From Candidatus Gastranaerophilales bacterium (GTDB lineage: Bacteria; Cyanobacteriota; Vampirovibrionia; Gastranaerophilales; Gastranaerophilaceae), in the NCBI GenBank assembly GCA_900769355.1, contig CAAGGG010000023.1, forward strand, positions 1 to 64,000: DNA of 64,000 bases, in the 5' to 3' direction. This document shows positions 9,160 to 17,362 of the stretch, one piece after another. The notes beneath the pieces were generated by a model. It was not told the origin of the DNA. It did no database searches and saw only the letters and a list, made by a program, of their open reading frames with translations. Made by a program: the position numbers and the translations under genes. How positions within the stretch are numbered: the stretch's first letter is position 1; each line of letters opens with the position of its first letter.

Positions 9160-9185
9160 TATTTTTCCTTTCGTGGTATTAGCGG
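9160..9185 (-). promoter_or_regulatory. rplA leader motif shared with rplK
   Basis: Read on the minus strand, the leader is CCGCTAATACCACGAAAGGA, A-rich, then ATG. The rplK leader at 9724-9750 is CCGTTAGTACCACAAAAGGA, then A-rich sequence. Only three of these 20 positions differ. Beyond the Shine-Dalgarno core, conservation of CCGYTARTACCAC suggests a common regulatory site, plausibly for L1; this is inference. Confidence 0.5.
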
Positions 9186-9294
9186 AACTTATTTAAGTTT
9201 CGGGAAACCCCTCAACCGAATTTCTAGTCATCGCCTTAGCTCTGTCTGAAATTCTACCCTCTCCCCTTTGGAGCGAGGGAGATGTTCCTTCCAT

Positions 9295-9723
9295 CTAACC
9301 TTCTTTTACTGTAACACCCATAGCTCTGCAAGAACCTTTAATCATCTTAACAGCAGATTCCATAGTTGTTGCATTCAAGTCGTTCATTTTTATTTTAGCG
9401 ATTTCTTCAAGCTGAGCTTCTGTAATTTCACCAACTTTGTCTTTGTTAGGAACCGCAGAACCTTTTGGAAGGTTTAACGCTTTCTTAATAAGAACCGGAG
9501 CTGGAGGTGATTTGATTACGAATGAAAAACTTCTATCTTCGTAAACATCAATGATTACAGGGATAATGTAACCAGCTTGAGATTCTGTTTTTGCATTGAA
9601 TTGTTTACAGAAATCCATAATGTTTACACCGTGTTGACCAAGTGCTGGACCAACTGGAGGTGACGGATTTGCTTTACCAGCTTCGATTTGAAGCTTAATT
9701 TTTCCTACTACTTTTTTAGCCAT
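9295..9723 (-). CDS. rplK: 50S ribosomal protein L11
   Basis: 142 residues from ATG 9723. It starts [18 protein letters not shown], followed by the invariant [20 protein letters not shown] and the C-terminal [11 protein letters not shown]. Binds the GTPase-associated centre of 23S rRNA. A frame open 60 bases further upstream lacks family similarity, and the Shine-Dalgarno AAAGGAG sits correctly for 9723. Upstream neighbour is nusG, downstream rplA: the standard secE-nusG-rplK-rplA order. Confidence 0.98.
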   Translation of the reverse strand: MAKKVVGKIKLQIEAGKANPSPPVGPALGQHGVNIMDFCKQFNAKTESQAGYIIPVIIDVYEDRSFSFVIKSPPAPVLIKKALNLPKGSAVPNKDKVGEITEAQLEEIAKIKMNDLNATTMESAVKMIKGSCRAMGVTVKEG

Positions 9724-9750
9724 TTTTTTCTCCTTTTGTGGTACTAACGG
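9724..9750 (-). promoter_or_regulatory. rplK leader motif shared with rplA
   Basis: Near copy of the 26 bases preceding rplA (see 9160-9185). It includes the Shine-Dalgarno AAAGGAG and the upstream CCGTTAGTACCAC. Possible L1 autoregulatory site; not testable from this sequence alone. Confidence 0.5.
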
Positions 9751-9797
9751 TTTTTGCCGACTATTGCAAAAATCCTTCCACATGTTTTGTACATGCT

Positions 9798-9876
9798 AGT
9801 GAATAGTGAGTGGTGAGTCGTGAGTAGTTCGTTTCTTTTATTGAACCATCTACTATTCACTATTGCTACTCACTAT
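9798..9876. repeat. GTGAATAG-type inverted repeat between nusG and rplK
   Basis: The left arm repeats GTGAATAGTGAGTGGTGAGT-like octamers (9798-9829). The right arm (9847-9876) is its imperfect complement, CTACTATTCACTATTGCTA, so the whole can fold into a long hairpin. Its last bases run into the nusG stop codon. Related elements lie at 10852-10969, 15655-15757 and 19031-19117. Confidence 0.7.
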
Positions 9877-10499
9877 AATTTATTAATTTGTTTATATTCC
9901 AATTCAACCGGAGTTTCACGTCCAAAGATTGAAACATTTGCACGAAGTTTTGATTTATCAGGATAAACTTCGATAATATCAGCAACAAAGTCTGCGAAAG
10001 GTCCTGATGTAATTCTAACTTTGTCACCAGCTTTAACGTCAAGTTCGATTTTTTGTTGAGTAGAACTTGAGCGGTTAATAATCTTTTTGATTTCACTATC
10101 ACGAGCAGGGATAGGTCTTTTAGCTGAACCAACAAATTTTGTAACACCTGATGTATGTCTAACAACATACCAGCTGTCCTCGTCCATAATCATTTCTACA
10201 AGAACATAACCAGGGAAGATTTTTTCTTCACGTTCTTGTTTTTTACCACCCTTCATTTGAGTAACAGTTTTTTGTGGAACTTCAATTCTAAAAATTTTGT
10301 CACCCATGTTCATATATTCAATACGTTTTTCAAGGTTCACTTTAACCTTATTTTCATACCCTGAGTATGTGTGAACAATATACCAACGTTTCTGATTTTT
10401 CTTAGCTTCTTTAGCTTCGTTTACAGCTTCAGCTTCAATCGCTTCTTGAGCTTTATCTTCGTCTAATTGTTCTTTCATAGATTTTTCTTTTTCAGTCAT
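9873..10499 (-). CDS. nusG: Transcription termination/antitermination factor NusG
   Basis: 208 residues. An acidic and Ala/Glu/Lys-rich N-terminal extension of about 38 residues precedes the NGN domain (KRWYIVHTYSGYENKVKVNL, then EEKIFPGYVLVEM). A C-terminal KOW domain follows (VKAGDKVRITSGPFADFVADI). NusG binds the RNA polymerase clamp and, through the KOW domain, Rho or ribosomal protein S10. Family length is about 180, so the charged extension is lineage-specific. It lies 23 bp downstream of secE, as is classical. The 3' end runs into a hairpin repeat. Confidence 0.97.
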   Translation of the reverse strand: MTEKEKSMKEQLDEDKAQEAIEAEAVNEAKEAKKNQKRWYIVHTYSGYENKVKVNLEKRIEYMNMGDKIFRIEVPQKTVTQMKGGKKQEREEKIFPGYVLVEMIMDEDSWYVVRHTSGVTKFVGSAKRPIPARDSEIKKIINRSSSTQQKIELDVKAGDKVRITSGPFADFVADIIEVYPDKSKLRANVSIFGRETPVELEYKQINKL

Positions 10500-10522
10500 A
10501 AGCCACCTTATCCTTTACCGGA

Positions 10523-10747
10523 TTATTTGATTAATCCAAGCAAACCTTTAAAAATTATGTCCATCAAATATACAGCTACAGTAAACACAAAAACAATGGC
10601 AACAACAAAAACTGTTTCTGCCACAACCTGACGGTTTTCAGGCCAAGTAATCTTGCCCCATTCAGTTCTAACACCTCTAAAATATGTTTTCACTGAATTT
10701 GTTGATTTTTCTAACCATGCCGGTGTTTGATTTTCTGCACCTATCAT
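10523..10747 (-). CDS. secE: Preprotein translocase subunit SecE
   Basis: 74 residues. The short bacterial SecE form has an amphipathic helix (STNSVKTYFRGVRTEWGKITWP, where the WP turn is diagnostic) and one membrane span (about 47-70). It clamps SecY in the translocon. Located between tRNA-Trp and nusG, the classical arrangement. A GGGAAACAG sequence upstream gives a weak Shine-Dalgarno. Confidence 0.95.
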   Translation of the reverse strand: MIGAENQTPAWLEKSTNSVKTYFRGVRTEWGKITWPENRQVVAETVFVVAIVFVFTVAVYLMDIIFKGLLGLIK

Positions 10748-10773
10748 ATCTGTTTCCCTTTATTTTATAAAAT

Positions 10774-10846
10774 CGCGCCCTGAAGGACTCGAACCCTCGA
10801 CATCCGGTTTTGGAGACCGACGTTCTACCAACTGAACTAAGGACGC
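10774..10846 (-). tRNA. trnW: tRNA-Trp (CCA anticodon)
   Basis: The complement folds as a full cloverleaf. The acceptor GCGTCCT pairs with AGGGCGC, the D arm is GTTC...GAAC, the anticodon loop CTCCAAA has CCA at 10811-10813, and the T arm is GAGGG-TTCGAGT-CCTTC with discriminator G. No CCA end is encoded. Its place between rpmG and secE is the conserved bacterial arrangement. Confidence 0.97.
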
Positions 10847-10851
10847 CCAAC

Positions 10852-10969
10852 AAGTGAAAAGTGAGTTGTGAATAGTGAAAAGACCGTTTCATTCGCTTCG
10901 CTCAAAGTAAGACAATGTGCATAGCTTTTATATTGACTTTTCACCTCTCACTTTTCACGTTTCACTTAT
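10852..10969. repeat. GTGAATAG-type inverted repeat between tRNA-Trp and rpmG
   Basis: The left arm GTGAAAAGTGAGTTGTGAAT (10853-10881 in full) is matched by TTTTCACCTCTCACTTTTCA (10939-10965). The intervening loop holds CATTCGCTTCGCTCAAAG. It overlaps the rpmG stop codon. Same family as the elements at 9798, 15655 and 19031. Confidence 0.65.
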
Positions 10970-11133
10970 TTTGTTTCTTTATGAGTTGTATGTTTTTTGC
11001 AAGTTGGGCAATATTTGTTCAACTCAAGTCTTTCTTTAATGTTTTTTTTGTTTTTTGTAGTTGTGTAGTTTCTTTCTTTGCAATCTTCACATGCTAGAAC
11101 TACCATTCTGTCATTTTTTCCTTTGATACCCAT
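10966..11133 (-). CDS. rpmG: 50S ribosomal protein L33
   Basis: 55 residues, the normal L33 length. It begins [20 protein letters not shown] and contains [11 protein letters not shown] and [16 protein letters not shown]. Two Cys pairs, CEDC at 15-18 and CPTC at 42-45, make it the zinc-binding form. The AAAAGGAAT Shine-Dalgarno precedes the ATG. It is the first gene of the rpmG-tRNA-Trp-secE-nusG-rplK-rplA block, which matches the conserved order. Confidence 0.95.
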   Translation of the reverse strand: MGIKGKNDRMVVLACEDCKERNYTTTKNKKNIKERLELNKYCPTCKKHTTHKETK

Positions 11134-11283
11134 GTTTTTATTCCTTTTATTATTGATTTATTTTAAACTTACAACCTTTAAAAAAGAATGTGAATAACTC
11201 ACATTCTGATTGAATCGGCTTATATAATTATAATAAACCAAACAAAATAAATTGCAAATAAAATGTAAACAATCTATAAGCAA

Positions 11284-11313
11284 GAAAAAACAGTCGATTG
11301 AGTCAACCGACTG
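11284..11313 (-). terminator. Terminator after the coiled-coil gene
   Basis: The near-perfect 23-base palindrome CAGTCGATTGAGTCAACCGA plus CTG (11291-11313) is followed on the minus strand by a run of T. It lies about 50 bases past the stop codon of the 11363-11971 gene. It also separates that gene from the rpmG promoter region. Confidence 0.85.
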
Positions 11314-11362
11314 ATACATAATAAATATTGGAGTTATTTATAAGAAAATTTGATTTAAAAGT

Positions 11363-11971
11363 TTATTTTGTAACGTAGCTTGTTGGAGCTTGCGTTCTAT
11401 CTGTAGAATAAGAAGTCGGAACATCATATTGTCCATAAGAATCAGCTCTAAATTGTTCCATATAAACTTGGCAATTTTTTACCATTTGTTCTTGCTGAGT
11501 AATGTTCTTTTCCAAACTTGTCAAAACTTTATCAGCGCAAAGAGATGCGATTTCTTTGATTTTCATCGAATCTTCTGTTGCTTGAGCTCTGATGGCTTCA
11601 GCATCTTCCATTGCTTTTCGTTTAATTTCTTCACATTCTTCTTGAACTTGTGTTCTTATTCTAACGCCTTCGCGTTCTAATGCTTTTATAAAATCTGCCT
11701 CAGATAATTTTCTATCTGCTTCTGCTTGAGCATCATTAATAATTTTTTCTGCTTTCTGTTGAGCTTCAATTTGTAGTTCTTCTCTACGTCTCAAAAATGC
11801 TTTTGCCTCTTGAACTTCCACCGGCAAAGATGCATAAATTCTATCGATTAATGCTTCAAATTCTTTCGTACTAACGACAGTATATTTTCGTGGAATAATA
11901 GGGAAACCTTCCTCCAATGCGATTTCCAAACTTTTTAATAAATCATAAACGCCATTCTGTTGTTGCATCAC
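11363..11971 (-). CDS. Coiled-coil protein next to coaD
   Basis: 202 residues. A globular N-terminal part (GVYDLLKSLEIALEEGFPII, then KEFEALIDRIYASLPVEV) is followed by a long charged coiled coil (about 60-165) rich in Glu, Lys, Ala and Gln. The tail is Ser/Tyr/Thr-rich and polar. Proteins of this shape beside coaD are known in Cyanobacteria and are labelled DivIVA-like or ATP-synthase-b-like. I infer a cytoskeletal or scaffold role from shape only. Two consecutive ATGs leave the start uncertain by one codon; AAAGGT upstream serves as ribosome binding site. Confidence 0.65.
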   Translation of the reverse strand: MMQQQNGVYDLLKSLEIALEEGFPIIPRKYTVVSTKEFEALIDRIYASLPVEVQEAKAFLRRREELQIEAQQKAEKIINDAQAEADRKLSEADFIKALEREGVRIRTQVQEECEEIKRKAMEDAEAIRAQATEDSMKIKEIASLCADKVLTSLEKNITQQEQMVKNCQVYMEQFRADSYGQYDVPTSYSTDRTQAPTSYVTK

Positions 11972-12086
11972 ACATATACCTTTCTTACTCTATCAACATT
12001 CTACATAAGCGAAAATTGTTTGTCAAATAATTTGTTACAGAATAGTTCACATATTTTAGCATTTTATAATTTTATTGTAAAAATGA

Positions 12087-12569
12087 CTATTTGTGGTGCT
12101 TTTGATCTTTTAAGTATTCATAAACTGGTTCCGGAACAAACTTTGAAACATCTCCATTGTTAAGATAAATTTCTTTAATGGTGCTTGATGAGATAAAGTT
12201 GTATTTAGGTTTAGTTGTCAAAAATACTGTTTTAATTTCGCTTGCAAGAGCACTGTTTGCCTGAGAAAGTTGCATTTCGTATTCAAAATCAGAAACAGCT
12301 CGCAATCCTCTAATCAAAACAGTTGCCCCTTTTTCTTTTGCATAATTAATTGTCAAACCTTCAAACGCATCAACTTCAACGTTTGGAAGTTCTTTAACAC
12401 TTTCTTTAATCAGATGAACTCTTTCTTCAACAGGTAAAAATCCTGATTTTGCAGAGTTGTGCGCAACCGCAATAATAACTTTATCAAAAATTTCTGTTGC
12501 AGTTTTTAATATATCTAAATGTCCTTTTGTAATCGGGTCAAAGCTTCCCGGATAAATTGCTATTTTCAT
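12087..12569 (-). CDS. coaD: Phosphopantetheine adenylyltransferase
   Basis: 160 residues, the family length. Nucleotidyltransferase motifs are IYPGSFDPITKGHLDI at the N-terminus, LIRGLRAVSDFEYE in the middle and FISSSTIKEI near residue 128. It transfers AMP to 4'-phosphopantetheine to make dephospho-CoA, the penultimate CoA step. A GGATCC Shine-Dalgarno-like sequence is placed before the ATG. The neighbouring coiled-coil gene is 115 bp away and may be separately transcribed. Confidence 0.97.
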   Translation of the reverse strand: MKIAIYPGSFDPITKGHLDILKTATEIFDKVIIAVAHNSAKSGFLPVEERVHLIKESVKELPNVEVDAFEGLTINYAKEKGATVLIRGLRAVSDFEYEMQLSQANSALASEIKTVFLTTKPKYNFISSSTIKEIYLNNGDVSKFVPEPVYEYLKDQKHHK

Positions 12570-12619
12570 GTTGGATCCTTTTTTATTTGATTATAGCATG
12601 AAATCTGCAACTTTTTAGG

Positions 12620-12734
12620 TGTCATTCTGAAAGCCTAGAAAAATAATGCGAGTGACGAGCATTTATTTTTCTTGCTATTCAGAATCTCTTGCAAAATAAA
12701 ACAGACTCCGGATCGTAGTCCGGAGTGACAGTTA
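12620..12734. repeat. Hairpin repeats upstream of coaD/waaA (includes TCCGGAGTGACA copy 2)
   Basis: GTCATTCTGAA (from 12621) is matched by TTCAGAAT near 12678, enclosing AGTGACGAGC. Directly after comes the second copy (12702-12734) of the 113-145 element, with a single changed base in the core. The 282-bp spacer 12570-12851 between divergent coaD and waaA holds only such repeats and the waaA promoter. Confidence 0.6.
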
Positions 12735-12787
12735 AGGCTAGTTATTGTTAAATAATAGTGGCTATTTTATAAAATCAACAATAATCA

Positions 12788-12828
12788 CTGCTTAGCTGTC
12801 TCACTTCTTAGCCGTTTAGCTGCTTTTT
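12788..12828. repeat. CTTAGC-type repeat upstream of waaA
   Basis: GCTTAGCTGTCTCACTTCTTAGCCGTTTAGCTGC consists of degenerate TTAGCNGnnT units. It resembles the right arm of the inverted repeat downstream of waaA (14226-14257), so waaA is bracketed by this family. Confidence 0.5.
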
Positions 12829-12836
12829 CGATTTTA

Positions 12837-12845
12837 TGCTATAAT
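12837..12845 (+). promoter_or_regulatory. Extended -10 box of waaA
   Basis: TGC then TATAAT (12840-12845) ends 6 nt before the waaA ATG, so the predicted transcription start is at or within a base or two of the start codon. No Shine-Dalgarno could fit in so short a leader. Confidence 0.65.
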
Positions 12846-12851
12846 CTAGGC

Positions 12852-14087
12852 ATGCTTATATATAGAATTTTATCAACAATATTATTTGTAATATCACTTC
12901 CGATTTATGCAGCCGTTAGAAAAGCTAAGGGTAAGTCTTTTGGGTGGAAGGAAAAGTTCGGCGATTTTGACGTTCCGGAATTAGGCGAAAAAGTTATCAT
13001 GTTTCATGGCGTGTCTGTTGGTGAAGTTATTGCTCTTGAAAATTTGATTAAAAAGACAAAAGAAACATTTTCAGATTACAAAATTGTTGTAACAACAGGA
13101 ACAAAGACAGGTCAAGAAATTGCACATAAAAAATATAAAAATGTTGCAGATTTTGTGACTTATTTCCCTTTTGATATTACTTTTTGTGTTGAAAAATTCT
13201 TAAATAAAATTAAACCAAGTGTGGTTATGATTGCGGAAACCGAATTGTGGCCAACATTTGCAGCTTATTGTTACAAGAGAAACATTCCGCTTTATGTAAT
13301 AAATGGAAGAATTTCAGATGCGACTTTCAAGTCTTACAGGTTTTTGAAGGGATTTTTTAAAGAATTGTTTAAAAATTACACTGAAATCTTGACTCAGAGC
13401 GAAGAAGATCGTGAGAAATTTATTAAAATTGGTGCTCCTGAAGCAAAAACAAGTGTAATGAAAAACTTAAAATTTGATGTAAAAAGAGTTGATGCGGATA
13501 TCGAAATTGGTAAAGGAACAAACCGTGTAATTATCGCAGGAAGCACTCATAAAGGTGAAGACGAAATTGTTCTTTCTGCTTTTTCAAAATTGAAAAAAGA
13601 ATTTCCGGATATCAAATTACTAATTGCTCCGAGACACCTGACTCGATTGGACGAAGTTAAAAGTATAACCGAAAAAACAGGCTTGAAATTCGGGCAACGC
13701 TCAAATGGGGAAACTTTTGTTGATAATGAAATTATAATTCTTGACACAATGGGCGAATTGAGTAAAATGTATCAAATTTGCGATTTAGCGTTTATTGGCG
13801 GAAGTTTTAATAAAACTGGCGGACATAATCCGCTAGAAGCAATTGTTTATGATAAACCGGTGGTTTCAGGTCCTTCAATTCATAATTTCAGAGATATTTA
13901 TTGGATTTTGGGTCGTTCAAAAGCAGGAAAAGTTGTAAAAACTCCGCAAGAGCTAACGGATTATATGGAAAAACTTCTTGCAGACAAAGATTTTTATGCT
14001 CAAGCATGCCAAGATTGCAAGACTGTTTTTGCTTCTCAACAAGGTGCGATGGACGTTGTAATTGAGAAGTTGGGGGAAATATTATAA
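12852..14087 (+). CDS. waaA: 3-deoxy-D-manno-octulosonic acid transferase (Kdo transferase)
   Basis: 411 residues, normal for WaaA/KdtA. An N-terminal hydrophobic anchor (about 1-20) is followed by the GT30 glycosyltransferase fold with HGVSVGEV, AETELWPTF and the donor-site segment GGSFNKTGGHNPLEA. It adds Kdo to lipid A at the inner face of the cytoplasmic membrane, so the cell makes LPS. It stands alone, bracketed by hairpin repeats. The start is supported by the anchor and by a TATAAT box immediately upstream, which implies a leaderless mRNA. Confidence 0.94.
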   Translation: MLIYRILSTILFVISLPIYAAVRKAKGKSFGWKEKFGDFDVPELGEKVIMFHGVSVGEVIALENLIKKTKETFSDYKIVVTTGTKTGQEIAHKKYKNVADFVTYFPFDITFCVEKFLNKIKPSVVMIAETELWPTFAAYCYKRNIPLYVINGRISDATFKSYRFLKGFFKELFKNYTEILTQSEEDREKFIKIGAPEAKTSVMKNLKFDVKRVDADIEIGKGTNRVIIAGSTHKGEDEIVLSAFSKLKKEFPDIKLLIAPRHLTRLDEVKSITEKTGLKFGQRSNGETFVDNEIIILDTMGELSKMYQICDLAFIGGSFNKTGGHNPLEAIVYDKPVVSGPSIHNFRDIYWILGRSKAGKVVKTPQELTDYMEKLLADKDFYAQACQDCKTVFASQQGAMDVVIEKLGEIL

Positions 14088-14090
14088 AAA

Positions 14091-14257
14091 GCAGATAAGA
14101 AGCGAAGCGGTTAAGCAGTTAAGTTTTTGTAAAATTTTGACTAATACAGACTTTTTCTGATAGCTTAATATGTTTTTTCAATACTTGCATAATATTAAAC
14201 ACTAATGAATTTTTTATAAACATAACTTAGCAGCTTCGCTTCTTAGCTGCTTTTTCC
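14091..14257. repeat. Inverted repeat downstream of waaA
   Basis: AGCAGATAAGAAGCGAAGCG followed by GTTAAGCAGTTAAG (14091-14124) is complementary to CTTAGCAGCTTCGCTTCTTA followed by GCTGC (14226-14250). It can fold into a long hairpin across the 281-bp spacer 14088-14369, which contains no gene. The right arm ends in a T-run, so it may also end waaA transcription. Confidence 0.6.
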
Positions 14258-14408
14258 CCGTTCAGATAGCCGATTTTCGGCGTTTTCTCTACTTCAAATA
14301 AATGATTTTTGTTACAAAATGTTAAGTTTTCTGTTACAATAATTAAAGATTTGTTCTCAATGTGCCGTCATGAAAAACATAGGGAAACAAAACGAAAGGA
14401 AACGGGTC

Positions 14409-15629
14409 ATGGGTATGGCTGCTTCGCAGGCTAGATTTTTAGGTCTAACTGCAAGAAAAACAAATACCGAATATGAAGGTCAGCAGATCAACCAACAACG
14501 TACTACGTTGTCAAACCAATCTGCTAACTATTATAACCAGTTGCTTGGTATGACTGTACCGGTTCCACCGTCAGTTGCCGATTACACAAAAACTACTTAC
14601 ACATTTGAAGATGGTTCTTTAAGCAACTCAATTTCAACAATGGTTGCTCAAAAAGATGGTAAATATTTAATCAGCTACACTGCATCTTGGACAAATGATT
14701 TTTCAGTAGTTTCAACTGCTTCTACTATCTATACAAGAAAAGGCGAAGAAGGTAACTATGATTACTATGTTGGAGCTAAAAAATTAAGACAATTAGGAAC
14801 TATTTCTAAAGATGCTTTTTCTTATAATGTAACCTATACTATTACTGATGAAGCAGGTAAAGATGTTGATAAAACAGTTGAAGGTGCTAAATATGATAGT
14901 GCACAAGATAAATATTATACATTAGATGACCAAGGTAATAAACATTATATATCAGGTAAAGAAGGAACTGCTATTACGGCTGAAAAAAATTCATATTTAG
15001 GCGATGATGAATATTTAAAAACTTTATCTATAGAACAAATTGATAAAATGTTGGAAGAAGAAGAAAAATACAAAACTCAATTAACTAATAAATATGGCAA
15101 ATCAGCTAATGGTTACATGGTTCGCTATGTACAAAATACATCAACAGGCACTTGGTCTCCATATTTTGTAAACAAAGACGTTTTGGTAGCTAAAAATACA
15201 CAATTTAGCGACACAGGCTCTTCTCAAAGTGCAATCAAAACTTACACAATCGGTTCTGCAAAAGAAACAGAAGAAATCAAAGGCGTTGAAGCTAGATTAG
15301 AACAAGATTCTACAGGTCGTATCATCAGTGTTACATTGAACCCAGATGATCCTGCTACAAAAGTTACTTATGCAGTAACAACAAACACAGTAACAGATCA
15401 AGCTAAATACGATGATGCTATGAACCAATATGAATATGACAAATATGAATACGATCAATCAATTCAAAACATCAATGCTAAGATTGAAGTTATTCAGTCA
15501 GAAGATAAAAACCTTGAATTACGCTTGAAACAATTAGATACAGAACAAGATGCAATTCAAACTGAAATGGACGCAGTTCAAAAAGTAATCGAAAAGAATA
15601 CTGAGTCAACATTCAAAACATTCGGTTAA
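14409..15629 (+). CDS. Hypothetical protein with MGMAASQAR N-terminus and C-terminal coiled coil
   Basis: 406 residues from the ATG at 14409, which has the spaced Shine-Dalgarno AAAGGA; another ATG at 14370 has none. The N-terminus MGMAASQARFLGLTARKT is, as I recall, shared by a family of uncharacterised proteins in Gastranaerophilales. The middle (about 50-340) is rich in Thr, Tyr, Asp and Gly and looks like a beta-rich surface domain. The last 70 residues are a Gln/Glu/Asp coiled coil. No signal peptide or membrane span is visible. A similar layout of helical ends around a variable core occurs in filament proteins; that is only an analogy. Confidence 0.6.
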   Translation: MGMAASQARFLGLTARKTNTEYEGQQINQQRTTLSNQSANYYNQLLGMTVPVPPSVADYTKTTYTFEDGSLSNSISTMVAQKDGKYLISYTASWTNDFSVVSTASTIYTRKGEEGNYDYYVGAKKLRQLGTISKDAFSYNVTYTITDEAGKDVDKTVEGAKYDSAQDKYYTLDDQGNKHYISGKEGTAITAEKNSYLGDDEYLKTLSIEQIDKMLEEEEKYKTQLTNKYGKSANGYMVRYVQNTSTGTWSPYFVNKDVLVAKNTQFSDTGSSQSAIKTYTIGSAKETEEIKGVEARLEQDSTGRIISVTLNPDDPATKVTYAVTTNTVTDQAKYDDAMNQYEYDKYEYDQSIQNINAKIEVIQSEDKNLELRLKQLDTEQDAIQTEMDAVQKVIEKNTESTFKTFG

Positions 15630-15654
15630 TGAACGAAGTGAATTAACCAAATGT

Positions 15655-15757
15655 GAATGGTGAATAGTGAGTCGTGAAGGGTGCTTTACGTTCGCTAACG
15701 CTCAAAAATTTTAATAGTGAATAATTGAAATGGTCTATTCACCATTCACTACTCACA
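15655..15757. repeat. GTGAATAG-type inverted repeat
   Basis: GTGAATGGTGAATAGTGAGT followed by CGTGAAG (15655-15681) is complementary to CTATTCACCATTCACTACTC followed by AC (15735-15757). The loop holds TTCGCTAACGCTCAAAA. The 329-bp convergent spacer 15630-15958 also holds a terminator and three tandem hairpins, and no gene. Confidence 0.7.
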
Positions 15758-15786
15758 AAAAATATTGTTTCCTTTCCCTTTTTCCC

Positions 15787-15813
15787 AGACTAACAAATTT
15801 GTTGGTCTTTTTT
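15787..15813 (+). terminator. Terminator in the convergent spacer
   Basis: AGACTAACAAATTTGTTGGT followed by CT is a self-complementary stem (one G-T pair) followed by TTTTTT. It is placed 158 bases after the 14409-15629 gene and reads in its direction. Confidence 0.75.
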
Positions 15814-15878
15814 ATTGGAAAAATTTTAATCACTAAATGTCACGTTTTTCGAGAGGTTTTTAGATGTGTAGACGGTAG

Positions 15879-15943
15879 GTCGGCATTGCCATGCCGACAA
15901 CGTAACTGCCACCAGTTACATTGGGTCGGGGTACCTACCCGAC
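15879..15943. repeat. Three tandem perfect hairpins
   Basis: The hairpins are GTCGGCAT/ATGCCGAC (15879-15898, loop TGCC), GTAACTG/CAGTTAC (15902-15919, loop CCAC) and GTCGGG/CCCGAC (15925-15943, loop GTACCTA). They are consecutive and GC-rich in an AT-rich setting. The first arm pair recurs exactly at 30830-30849 inside a pilin leader. Confidence 0.7.
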
Positions 15944-15958
15944 ATCACTTCAACACCT

Positions 15959-17344
15959 CTACAACGCATCGTTTACAGTCGTAAAATCTTTTCCGCCAAC
16001 GGCTTTGTATATATTAAGAGTTGAAATTACATAATTCATTTTGCCGTTGATTTCATCTTTTTCAGCGACAAGAAGTCGTTCTCTATCTTTCATTAAGTCA
16101 AGATTTGATTTTGCGCCGATGTTGAATTTTTCGTTTGCAAGTTGAAATTTTTCGTTTTCAAGGTTGTAACGTTTAATGCTTTCTTTGTAATTCAAATCTC
16201 GCGTAATTGCGCCGCCTAGCGAGTTATTAACTTCTTGAATTGATGTCAAAATTGTTTTTTCATACATTTGTTGAGCTTTTTCAAGTTCAAGCTTTTTGTA
16301 TCTTAAAGTTGCCATTTTTGCACCACCTGTAAATAAATCTATTGACGGAACAAAACCGATTAAAGATTTGAATGTGTGGTTTCCAAAAATATTTGTTAAG
16401 TTGTATGCACTAAATCCTGCTTGCCCATACAAAGTAAATTTTGGTAAAAAGTCGCGACGTGCAACTTTTACATCAATTCCGATTTTTTGTACGTAATCTT
16501 CTGCCTTCAAGTAATCCGGTCTGTATTGAATTACTTCTGCGTTAATTCCTGATGGCAATGGGATAATGGCGATATTTTCATAAGTTCCTCTTTTTACTTC
16601 TGATAAATCCTTTTCTCTCAGACCTGTTAAAACACCGACTTCTCTACCGATGACAATTCTGCTATCAATATATGTATTTAATTCTTCTTGTAGTTGTGTT
16701 AAAAGTTGCTTTTCATTCATCAAATCCATTACGGTGCATAAGCCGTTTTTGTATTTCTTGTCTTGCAATTTTACAACTTCTGTTTGAATTTTTACCAATT
16801 CTTCTTGATTTTTAATTAATTTGTCGAGTTTGACAAGATTGAAATAATTCGCGGCAAGAGAAGAAGTTAAATATATATATGAAGCTCTTTCGTTTTGCTT
16901 AACCATTTCAAGTTGTTTTTTGACAGACTTTGTTTTCAAATAATTTTCTCCCCAAATATCGGCTTCGTAACTCAATGTTACAGGTAGGAAGAAATTGCTT
17001 TGAGAATAATCCGGAATTGTAATTCCGCCAAATTTAATAGTTGAAGATGAAAAATCTCTGAATACATCGCCTTGAAAACCGGCATGTGGCAATTGGTTTG
17101 CAAAAGCCATTTTTACAACTTGATCGGCTTGTTTTACGTTAAGTGTTGCAATTTTCAAATCCTGATTGTTTTCAAAAGCGGTCGAAATATATTCTGTCAA
17201 AATCGGGTCGTTATATTTTGCCCACCAATCAAGATTTATATATTCAATTCTGTTATCAATCTTATTTTTAGTTGTTTTTGCTTGTGCCACGCTAATTGAG
17301 CACAATAATAATATTAGGGTAAAAAGAATTTTTAAATTTTTCAT
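15959..17344 (-). CDS. TolC-like outer membrane efflux protein
   Basis: 461 residues from ATG 17344, where a clean signal peptide begins (MKNLKILFTLILLLCSISVA, cleavage likely after AQA). Two outer-membrane-efflux-protein repeats follow, with long alpha-helical stretches, the segment SYEADIWGENYLKTK, and RPDYLKAEDYVQKIGIDVKVAR between the halves. It should form a trimeric channel spanning the outer membrane and periplasm. The divergent MarR-EmrA-EmrB genes are its presumed partners, giving a complete tripartite drug exporter. A frame open further upstream is ignored because it would cross the operator and bury the signal peptide. Confidence 0.9.
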   Translation of the reverse strand: MKNLKILFTLILLLCSISVAQAKTTKNKIDNRIEYINLDWWAKYNDPILTEYISTAFENNQDLKIATLNVKQADQVVKMAFANQLPHAGFQGDVFRDFSSSTIKFGGITIPDYSQSNFFLPVTLSYEADIWGENYLKTKSVKKQLEMVKQNERASYIYLTSSLAANYFNLVKLDKLIKNQEELVKIQTEVVKLQDKKYKNGLCTVMDLMNEKQLLTQLQEELNTYIDSRIVIGREVGVLTGLREKDLSEVKRGTYENIAIIPLPSGINAEVIQYRPDYLKAEDYVQKIGIDVKVARRDFLPKFTLYGQAGFSAYNLTNIFGNHTFKSLIGFVPSIDLFTGGAKMATLRYKKLELEKAQQMYEKTILTSIQEVNNSLGGAITRDLNYKESIKRYNLENEKFQLANEKFNIGAKSNLDLMKDRERLLVAEKDEINGKMNYVISTLNIYKAVGGKDFTTVNDAL

Positions 17345-17362
17345 GCTTGCTATTTCCTTTTC

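Noticed and set aside
15730..15984. Plus-strand reading frame through the convergent spacer
   Set aside because: It consists of repeat arms, a terminator and tandem hairpins, and ends inside the tolC-like gene on the other strand.
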